Assembly: GCF_030811715.1 (NCBI RefSeq)
Contig: NZ_JAUSRH010000003.1
Coordinates: 62,001-126,000 of the forward strand
From: Sinomonas atrocyanea
GTDB taxonomy: Bacteria; Actinomycetota; Actinomycetes; Actinomycetales; Micrococcaceae
Length of the DNA stretch: 64,000 nt
Reading direction: 5' to 3'
Shown: piece after piece, positions 58,576-64,000 of the stretch
Layout of the letters: every line of letters starts with the position of its first letter
How positions within the stretch are numbered: the stretch's first letter is position 1
Notes under the pieces: model-generated
The model's database searches: none
What the model was told of the DNA's origin: nothing
What the model saw: only the letters and a program-made list of their open reading frames with translations
Made by a program: the position numbers and the translations under genes

Positions 58576-59295
58576 TCACCGCTGGCCGAGCCGCTCGACG
58601 GCTTCGTCGACCGCAGCGAGGTGCCTGGCCATCGCGGCCTCGGCGCGTTCGGCGGAGCCGGCTTCGATCGCCTCGAGGATCTCCTCGTGCTCGCGGTCGG
58701 AGGCGGCCTGGCGGTCGGCGAGGAGGTTGAGGGTCTCGGACTGGTGGGCCAGGGCCTCCCGCAGGTCGGAGAGGACGTCCTCGAAGACGCGGTTCCCGCT
58801 CGCCTTGGCGATGGTGCCGTGGAAGACGGCCTCGAGGGCAACGCGGGCAGCCGGGTCGTCCTCGGCGGCGGTCTCGGCAACGATGCCCTTGAGCGTCGCG
58901 AGGTCCTCGTCGGTGCGCCGCAGCGCGGCGAGCCCGGCGGCGGGCACCTCCACGTGGGGGCGGGCCTCCGTGAGGTCCCGGGCCGAGTAGCGCCCCAGCA
59001 CGAGGTCTCCGGTGGCCCGCGCGGAGACGACGAAGGTCCCCTTGCCGGTGTGCGTCTGGGTGAGCCCGAGAGCTGCGCACGAGCGGAGTGCCTCGCGCAC
59101 CACGGACCGGCTGACGCCGTAGCGCGCGGCGAGGGCGGCCTCCGAGGGCAGCTTCCCGCCCACGGGGACAGACCCCGCTTCGATCTCGGAGCGCAGGTCT
59201 GCGAGGACAGCCTCCGCGGCGCTCACGCGGACGAGGGGGCGGCGCGACGTTGCGCTGTCCTGCTGTCCGCGTGTAAGGCTGTCTGACAGGTTCAC
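58576..59295 (-). CDS. GntR family regulator (FadR/FCD subgroup) of the asparagine operon
   Basis: A 239-residue regulator. VSAAEAVLADLRSEIEAGSVPVGGKLPSEAALAARYGVSRSVVREALRSCAALGLTQTHTGKGTFV is the GntR winged helix and the rest the helical FCD ligand domain. GTG 59295 is chosen because CATAGT (reverse of 59303-59308) lies seven bases upstream with TTGACA (reverse of 59327-59332) 18 bases before that. The frame is open to 59319. It heads the asparaginase-aspA-ansP genes on the same strand. Confidence 0.88.
   Translation of the reverse strand: MNLSDSLTRGQQDSATSRRPLVRVSAAEAVLADLRSEIEAGSVPVGGKLPSEAALAARYGVSRSVVREALRSCAALGLTQTHTGKGTFVVSARATGDLVLGRYSARDLTEARPHVEVPAAGLAALRRTDEDLATLKGIVAETAAEDDPAARVALEAVFHGTIAKASGNRVFEDVLSDLREALAHQSETLNLLADRQAASDREHEEILEAIEAGSAERAEAAMARHLAAVDEAVERLGQR
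59279..59289. promoter_or_regulatory. Palindrome at the start of the FadR-type regulator gene
   Basis: CTGTC and GACAG flank one T. The pattern fits the TNGTNNNACNA type bound by many GntR/FadR proteins. It lies just downstream of the presumed transcription start, inside the first codons, where binding would autoregulate. Confidence 0.45.
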
Positions 59296-59302
59296 GGCGA
59301 CC

Positions 59303-59332
59303 ACTATGGCAGACGTCACAGCGGGGTGTCAA
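59303..59332 (-). promoter_or_regulatory. Promoter of the asparagine-utilisation operon
   Basis: On the minus strand TTGACA and CATAGT are separated by 18 bases. The start GTG follows seven bases after the -10, so the message would be leaderless. This is one of the clearest -35/-10 pairs in the window. Confidence 0.6.
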
Positions 59333-59396
59333 ACAGCGGGAGGGCCGACAGTCGATGCTAGGGTGCCGCCGCCCGGGAGTCGCCCCCGCGACGTCG

Positions 59397-60089
59397 TCAT
59401 GCTCCCCGCGGGGCGCGCTCTCCGACCGGGACGTCTGCCGTCAGGCGGTTCTCCGGGCCGGGGAGCGGGCACGCCCACGCCTCGTCGTACGCACAGCTCG
59501 GGTTGTAGGCGAAGTTGAAGTCCAGGACATACCTCGCGCCGTCGGCCACGTCGCCGGGGCCGGCGCCGAGGAAGGCGCCCTTGATCGAGTCGAGGAGGTA
59601 CCGGCCGGCGCCGTAGGAGCCGCCCGGGCGGCCCGCTGTCGCATCGCGGAACGGCACGAACAGCCCGCCTCCGTATCCGGCGTGCTCCCAGGCGGCGAGG
59701 CTTCCGAGGCCGGGCAATTCGAAGGTGCCGATCCGGACGAAGGCCACCACGCCGTCGGTTCCGGTGGCGACGCGCCGCTCCTGCCCGGCCCCCTCGGGCG
59801 CGAGCGGAACCTCGAAGCGATAGGCAGGGTCATACGGGGCGACGGGCAGCCCGCGGAAGCGCACACGGTCGCGGGGCGGCAGAGGCGAGGCGGGGTGCGT
59901 GGCGAACAGGTCGTCGCGCCCGAGCCGCCACAGCTCGTGCCCCTCCCGGGGCGCCGTTGCGCGGACGCGCTCGTACAGCGAGAAGACGCGAAGGCGCCAG
60001 TCGGCCACCTGGTGGGGGAGCGGGGCGGTGGCGGGCCGGGCAGCCGCCGGATCGTCCTGTGGGCCGAAGGGATGCTGCTCATCGGGCAT
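59397..60089 (-). CDS. DUF1684 family protein
   Basis: A 230-residue soluble protein. The conserved core is visible in WRLRVFSLYERVR, GHELWRLGRDDLFATHPASPL and the C-terminal YGAGRYLLDSIKGAF plus LDFNFAYNPSCAYDEAWACPLPGPENRL, whose Cys residues are typical of DUF1684. Function is unknown. ATG 60089 follows a minus-strand TAGGCT by six bases. It is divergent from the lipoprotein gene, with 41 bases between the starts and apparently two separate -10 elements. Confidence 0.87.
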   Translation of the reverse strand: MPDEQHPFGPQDDPAAARPATAPLPHQVADWRLRVFSLYERVRATAPREGHELWRLGRDDLFATHPASPLPPRDRVRFRGLPVAPYDPAYRFEVPLAPEGAGQERRVATGTDGVVAFVRIGTFELPGLGSLAAWEHAGYGGGLFVPFRDATAGRPGGSYGAGRYLLDSIKGAFLGAGPGDVADGARYVLDFNFAYNPSCAYDEAWACPLPGPENRLTADVPVGERAPRGA

Positions 60090-60130
60090 GGCGACAGCCT
60101 ACGGGAAGGGCCCTTCGCTAGGGTTGGACC

Positions 60131-61033
60131 ATGGTCGCCGCCAGCAGCACCGAGCCGCCGCGCAAGTCCCCGCAGGCCGTCCACCGCGGGCGCGGCGCTG
60201 TCGGTATGCGCCGCACCGCCCGCGCGCGCCGCACCGCCTGGGCGCTCCGCGCAGCCGCGGTGCTCGCCGCCGCCATGCTCGTTGCCGGCTGCGGCGCCGG
60301 CTCCAACGCGCCGGTCTGGACGGGGGTGCCGAGCGCAGGGACGGCGTCCGCCGCGCCCGGCGGTCCCAGCGCCGGAGGCCCGAGCGCGGGCGGTCCGACG
60401 CAGAGCGGTACGGCCAGCGGGGCCGGCACGCCCTCGCCCGGGGCCACGAGCGCCACGTGGAAGACGTACACGGACCCGGCGAAGAAGGTCAGGTTCGAGC
60501 TGCCCGCCGACTGGATCGTCCAGAGCACCGGGCCCGCCGCCGGCGCCGCGCCGGGCTCGCTGCACATCGAGGTCAAGAAGGCGGACGGCACTTTCGTCGC
60601 GGCACTCCAGACCGGCCTGCCCGTCCCCACCTCTGCGCCGTGCGACGCGGCGCAGGCCAAGCCCTATTCCGTCCTGAACAGCGTCCCGGTCACGGTGCCG
60701 TTCGCGGACGGCCCGGGCGTCATCACCCCGCGCTTCGTGTTCCGGGTGATCCAGGGCTACAAGTACTTCGGGTCGTTCGGGCTCACCGCGCTCGCGACCT
60801 CCGCCCAGGACGGCAAGGCGTGCAGACTCGTCAACATCGTCCCGGGGCCCGCTGGGATCGGCGGCTACTCGTTCGCGGACTCCGTCGAGGTCGTCCCGCC
60901 CTCGCCGCAGGCCCAGGTTGCGCCGCTGTCGTCATTCGATACCCTTGCTCAGGCGTCGGCCTATGTCCGCGACTCGGGCGACTTCGCCGACGCGCAGCGC
61001 ATGATCATGTCGCTGGCCTTCACGCAGAACTAG
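60131..61033 (+). CDS. Putative secreted lipoprotein
   Basis: A 300-residue protein. After an Arg-rich segment, a hydrophobic stretch ends in the lipobox VAGC (about residue 54), so the mature protein would be lipid-anchored outside the membrane. A Gly/Ser/Pro/Thr-rich spacer of ~50 residues follows, then a soluble domain (WKTYTDPAKKVRFELPADWIVQSTG to the end) that resembles the PsbP/LpqN-like fold of many actinobacterial lipoproteins; this is a loose match. ATG 60131 follows TAGGGT (60119-60124) by six bases; ATG 60206 would give a more usual signal-peptide length. Confidence 0.75.
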   Translation: MVAASSTEPPRKSPQAVHRGRGAVGMRRTARARRTAWALRAAAVLAAAMLVAGCGAGSNAPVWTGVPSAGTASAAPGGPSAGGPSAGGPTQSGTASGAGTPSPGATSATWKTYTDPAKKVRFELPADWIVQSTGPAAGAAPGSLHIEVKKADGTFVAALQTGLPVPTSAPCDAAQAKPYSVLNSVPVTVPFADGPGVITPRFVFRVIQGYKYFGSFGLTALATSAQDGKACRLVNIVPGPAGIGGYSFADSVEVVPPSPQAQVAPLSSFDTLAQASAYVRDSGDFADAQRMIMSLAFTQN

Positions 61034-61048
61034 CCCTCCTGGAGCCCC

Positions 61049-61852
61049 ATGCAGCGCACCGTCGGTGCCCACCTGAAGTTCACGACCGCGCCGCACACCA
61101 AGCTGGCCATGGCCATCGCCGTGGCCCGCGTCCCCGGGTACACCTCGTTCGAGGAGGAGCTCGTGGTGACTGCCGGCGACCAGAGGGTGGAACCGCGCGA
61201 GCTCCTCGACGGCCACGGCGGCCGCTTCCACGTCCTCGAGCTCGCGGAGCCCACTGAGGTCGAGGTCTCCTACCGGGCGGCCGTCGAGGGGACCGGCGCG
61301 GCGGGCCCCGTCGACGAGATGGAGCTCATCCGCTATGTGAGGCCCAGCCGCTACGCGGAGAGCGACCGCCTCCTGCCCACCTCGTACGCCCACTTCGGCC
61401 AGCTCGGCGGACTCGAGCTCGTCCAGGCCGTGCGGGACTGGGTCAACGCCCAGCTCGCCTACGTCAGCGGATCCTCGCGGGGGACCGACGGGGCCGTCGA
61501 GACCCTCCTGCACCGCCGCGGCGTCTGCCGGGACTTCGCGCACCTGGCCATCGCACTCCTGCGGGCCAAGGACATTCCGGCCCGGCTCGCCGCCGTCTAC
61601 GCGCCGGGCCTGCGGCCCATGGACTTCCATGCCGTCGCCGAGGCGTTCGTGGACGGCGCGTGGCACGTGCTCGACCCCACCGGGCTGGCACCGCGGGCCT
61701 CGATGCTGCGCATCACGGCCGGACGGGACTCCTCGGACACGGCCTTCCTCTCCACGGTCGGCGGACGGCTCACGCTCAAGCAGCTGACCGTGACGGCCGA
61801 GGCCGCCGACCTCCCCGCCGAGGATCCCGCGGCGCTCGTGGCCCTCGGCTGA
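61049..61852 (+). CDS. Transglutaminase-like cysteine protease family protein
   Basis: A 267-residue cytoplasmic protein. The N-terminal ~90 residues form the bacterial transglutaminase N-region; the catalytic triad fits Cys160 (RGVCRDFAHLA), His194 (PMDFHAVAEAF) and Asp209 (HVLDPTGLA). Such proteins may act as proteases or amidases, and the substrate is unknown. GGAG lies shortly before ATG 61049. It follows the lipoprotein gene by 15 bases and is probably co-transcribed with it. Confidence 0.88.
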   Translation: MQRTVGAHLKFTTAPHTKLAMAIAVARVPGYTSFEEELVVTAGDQRVEPRELLDGHGGRFHVLELAEPTEVEVSYRAAVEGTGAAGPVDEMELIRYVRPSRYAESDRLLPTSYAHFGQLGGLELVQAVRDWVNAQLAYVSGSSRGTDGAVETLLHRRGVCRDFAHLAIALLRAKDIPARLAAVYAPGLRPMDFHAVAEAFVDGAWHVLDPTGLAPRASMLRITAGRDSSDTAFLSTVGGRLTLKQLTVTAEAADLPAEDPAALVALG

Positions 61853-61875
61853 ACCCGCGGGCGCCGCCGGCGGGG

Positions 61876-62358
61876 TCAGAGCGGGTGGTCCGCCACGACG
61901 TGCTCGCGCAGCCGCGTGGTGAGGTCGCGCAGCGAGGCGAGGTCGCCGGCGTCGAGCGCGCCGCCCATGATGCGGTTGATCTCCCGCACGTGGGCGCGGC
62001 CCACCTCCCGCTGGACGCGCGCCCCCTCCTCGGTGAGGCGGACGACGACGCCGCGGCCGTCCGCCGGGGTGCTCTCCCTCGCCACGAGCCCCTGCCGCTC
62101 GAGCCGCTCCACGAGCCTGGACAGGCTGGACTGCGCGAGCAGGACATGGTCGTTGAGCTCGTTGAGCCGGAGCCCGCGTCCCTCGCATCCGCTCAGGGTG
62201 AAGAGCACGTCGTAGCTGTTGATGCCGAGCGTGCGGAACGCCGGGTCGCGCTGGAGCCGCCGCATCACGGCGACCTGCGCGCGGAAGAGCGACTCCCATG
62301 CCTCGGAGACCTCCCGGACCGACGGCGCCGCGTGGGGCACCGGACCCTCGGCCGTCAT
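61876..62358 (-). CDS. MarR family transcriptional regulator
   Basis: A 160-residue winged-helix regulator. LRLNELNDHVLLAQSSLSRLVERLERQGLVARESTPADGRGVVVRLTEEGARV is the DNA-binding core; the conserved wing has DGRG. ATG 62358 overlaps the stop of the luciferase-like gene by 4 bases (ATGA), so the oxidoreductase and its likely regulator are made from one message. The dyad at 63515-63538 before the operon is its probable operator. Confidence 0.9.
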   Translation of the reverse strand: MTAEGPVPHAAPSVREVSEAWESLFRAQVAVMRRLQRDPAFRTLGINSYDVLFTLSGCEGRGLRLNELNDHVLLAQSSLSRLVERLERQGLVARESTPADGRGVVVRLTEEGARVQREVGRAHVREINRIMGGALDAGDLASLRDLTTRLREHVVADHPL

Positions 62359-63473
62359 TGGGCCGCGGCCTGGGCCACGGCCTCACCGGCAGCGGCCTCC
62401 TCGGCGCGGCGTGCAGCCACGCGCGCGGCATGCATCGGCGCCTCGGGGACATCCGCGGGGCGTCCCTCCGCGAAGCCGGCCCGGAGCTCCGGGAGCACCT
62501 CGCCGAGCAGGTCGAGCTGCTCGAGGACGGTCTTGAGCGGCAGGCCGGCGTGGTCCACGAGGAACAGCTGCCGCTGGTAGTCGCCGAAGTAGTCGCGGAA
62601 GGCGAGGGTCTTCTCGACGAACTCGGCCGGGCTGCCCACCGTCAGCGGCGTCTGGGCGGTGAAGTCCTCCATGGAGGGGCCGTGGCCGTATACCGGGGCG
62701 TTGTCGAAGTAGGGCCGGAACTCGCGCTTGGCGTCCTGGGAGTTGGGCCGGATGAAGAACTGCCCGCCCAGGCCCACGGTCGCCTGGTGCGCCTTGCCGT
62801 GCCCGTAGTGCTCGAATCGCTCCCGGTAGAGGTTGATGAGCCGGATGTAGTGCTCCTTCGGCCAGAAGATGTTGTTGGCGAAGAACCCGTCGCCGTAGTA
62901 CGCGGCGAGCTCCGCGATCTGAGGGGTGCGGATCGATCCGTGCCACACGAAGGGGGCGACGCCGTCGAGGGGTCGCGGCGTGACCGTGAAGCCGTTCAGC
63001 GGGGTGCGGAACTTGCCGCTCCAGGTGACCACTTCCTCGTCCCAGAGGCGGCGCAGGAGCGCGTAGTTCTCGATCGTGAGCTCGAGGGCGTCCTGGGGGT
63101 TCTTGCCGAACCAGGGATAGACCGGGGCCGTGTTGCCGCGCCCGAGCACGAGGTCCGTCCGGCCGCCCACGAGGTGCTGGAGCATGCCGAAGTCCTCGGC
63201 GATCTTCACCGGGTCGTTGGTGGTGATGAGCGTCGTGGTGGTGGAGAGGATGAGCTTCTCGGTCTGCGCGCCGATGTAGGCCAACAGGGTCGTGGGGGAG
63301 CTCGGGTAGAACGGCGGGTTGTGGTGCTCGCCGGTGGCGAAGACGTCGAGGCCCACCTCCTCGGCGTGCTTGGCAATCGTGACGATCGCCTGGATCCGCT
63401 CGCCTTCGGTGGGCAGGTGGCCCGTCGTGGGGTCGAGGGTGACGTCGCCGACGCTGAAGATGCCGAACTGCAT
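62355..63473 (-). CDS. Luciferase-like (LLM) flavin-dependent oxidoreductase
   Basis: A 372-residue protein of the bacterial luciferase-like monooxygenase fold. MQFGIFSVGDVTLDP starts the TIM barrel; DVFATGEHHNPPFYPSSPTTLLAYIGAQT, GRTDLVLGRGNTAPVYPWFGKN and FVWHGSIRTPQIAELAAYYGDGFFAN are family hallmarks around the flavin site. ATG 63473 has AAAGG seven bases upstream; ATG 63488 would add five residues. The C-terminal ~30 residues are Ala-rich. The substrate is unknown. Confidence 0.9.
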   Translation of the reverse strand: MQFGIFSVGDVTLDPTTGHLPTEGERIQAIVTIAKHAEEVGLDVFATGEHHNPPFYPSSPTTLLAYIGAQTEKLILSTTTTLITTNDPVKIAEDFGMLQHLVGGRTDLVLGRGNTAPVYPWFGKNPQDALELTIENYALLRRLWDEEVVTWSGKFRTPLNGFTVTPRPLDGVAPFVWHGSIRTPQIAELAAYYGDGFFANNIFWPKEHYIRLINLYRERFEHYGHGKAHQATVGLGGQFFIRPNSQDAKREFRPYFDNAPVYGHGPSMEDFTAQTPLTVGSPAEFVEKTLAFRDYFGDYQRQLFLVDHAGLPLKTVLEQLDLLGEVLPELRAGFAEGRPADVPEAPMHAARVAARRAEEAAAGEAVAQAAAQ

Positions 63474-63514
63474 GAAACGACCTTTCATCGGGCCCGGGCG
63501 GCGGCCGCCCGGCT

Positions 63515-63538
63515 AGATCAATGCATTTGCATCTATCT
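63515..63538. promoter_or_regulatory. Nested dyad upstream of the luciferase-like/MarR operon
   Basis: AGAT and ATCT form the outer arms and ATGCA and TGCAT the inner arms of a 24-base symmetric element, with two unpaired bases at each step and at the centre. It lies 41 bases upstream of the start codon in an AT-rich patch. The MarR gene of the operon is the likely ligand. Confidence 0.6.
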
Positions 63539-63579
63539 CAACGGCGGACCGCCGCCGGACATTCCCGGGGGCGGCGGAG

Positions 63580-63999
63580 TCAGTCCTTCGCGGCGCGGCG
63601 TCCGCTGACCCGCGGCACGGCCCCGGTGGTCCAGTCGCCCTCGGGCTCGGCGCCGTCCTCGTCGGCCGCCTCGGCCACGGGCGTGCGCGTGAGGTCGCGC
63701 AGCAGCCTCCGGCGCTCGAGGCCGCCCTCGACGAGCCGGTACAGGACCGGGACCAGCACGAGGGTGAGCGCGGTGGAGGAGACGAGGCCGCCGATCACGA
63801 CGACGGCGAGCGGCTGGGCGATGAACCCGCCGCCGCCCGTGAGGCCAAGGGCCATGGGCGTGAGGGCGAAGATGGTCGCGAGCGCCGTCATGAGGATCGG
63901 GCGGAGGCGCTGGCGCGCGCCCTGCTCGATCGCCTCCGCGAGGGGCAGGGCCCCGCGGCCGGGCGCAGGCCTCCGGTACTGGTTGATGAGGTCGATCAG
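63580..63999 (-). CDS. RND-family efflux permease, C-terminal end (continues beyond window)
   Basis: The frame stays open to the right edge, so only the last 139 residues are present. LIDLINQYRRPA, LAEAIEQGARQRLRPILMTALATIFALTPMALGLTGGGGFIAQPLAVVVIGGLVSSTALTLVLVPVLYRLVE is the last membrane region of HAE1/AcrB-type RND transporters. A charged cytoplasmic tail of ~50 residues follows. The substrate cannot be told from this part. It lies behind the luciferase-like gene's promoter region on the same strand. Confidence 0.9.
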   Translation of the reverse strand: MIDLINQYRRPAPGRGALPLAEAIEQGARQRLRPILMTALATIFALTPMALGLTGGGGFIAQPLAVVVIGGLVSSTALTLVLVPVLYRLVEGGLERRRLLRDLTRTPVAEAADEDGAEPEGDWTTGAVPRVSGRRAAKD

Positions 64000-64000
64000 C

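Overview
The window is high-GC, densely packed actinobacterial DNA. Gene content and gene order (clpS-DUF2017-murI-MBL-rph-rdgB, sbcD-sbcC, nrtR-nadA-nadB-nadC-cysteine desulfurase, an Arthrobacter-type copper amine oxidase, and a homoprotocatechuate cluster with an MndD-like dioxygenase) suggest a soil Micrococcaceae member close to Arthrobacter or Sinomonas. That placement rests on recognition of gene families, not on a database search. I see no rRNA, tRNA, CRISPR array, prophage or complete insertion sequence. Most genes start with ATG or GTG and many neighbours overlap by 4-16 bases. At least 17 start codons lie only 6-8 bases downstream of a TANNNT-like -10 hexamer, so leaderless transcription looks common.

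Layout. 1-13 kb: housekeeping block with a truncated MFS exporter, an SF2 helicase, NAD salvage (pncA, pncB), clpS, murI, an MBL hydrolase, an aldo/keto reductase, rph, rdgB, a DedA protein, an exonuclease-BRCT protein and DUF4395. 13-23 kb: a degenerate ADP-ribosylglycohydrolase, a ClC channel preceded by a possible leaderless micro-ORF inside a palindrome, a MarR regulator, an aquaporin, sbcDC and an MFS transporter. 23-40 kb: catabolic accessory region. It holds an IclR regulator divergent from an MHS-family transporter, a TetR-AraC pair divergent from a copper amine oxidase and its permease, and a six-gene operon for homoprotocatechuate meta-cleavage (hpaG-RraA fusion, gntR, hpaE, hpaD, hpaH, hpaI) behind a 29-bp perfect palindrome. 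40-45.6 kb: a 2-oxoacid dehydrogenase operon (E1alpha, E1beta, a stand-alone lipoyl protein, an alpha/beta hydrolase), an amino-acid permease and an Lrp regulator. 45.6-52 kb: an NrtR-controlled de novo NAD operon. 52-64 kb: a DUF222/HNH protein, GtrA, an asparagine-utilisation operon (FadR-type regulator, asparaginase, aspartase, asparagine permease), DUF1684, a lipoprotein, a transglutaminase, a MarR/luciferase-like oxidoreductase pair, and the end of an RND transporter that leaves the window.

How the genes fit together. The amine oxidase can turn tyramine- or phenethylamine-type amines into aldehydes. After oxidation and ring hydroxylation (those genes are not in the window) the hpa operon would cleave homoprotocatechuate and take it to succinate semialdehyde and pyruvate. 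The asparagine operon yields aspartate and fumarate, and aspartate also feeds NadB/NadA. The cysteine desulfurase next to nadC probably supplies the NadA Fe-S cluster. The points most worth following up are the HpaG-RraA fusion, the split lipoyl/alpha-beta-hydrolase arrangement resembling an AcoC-type E2 cut in two, the micro-ORF/palindrome before the ClC gene, the in-frame tandem-repeat insertions in nadB and nadC, and the operator-like palindromes next to most regulators.
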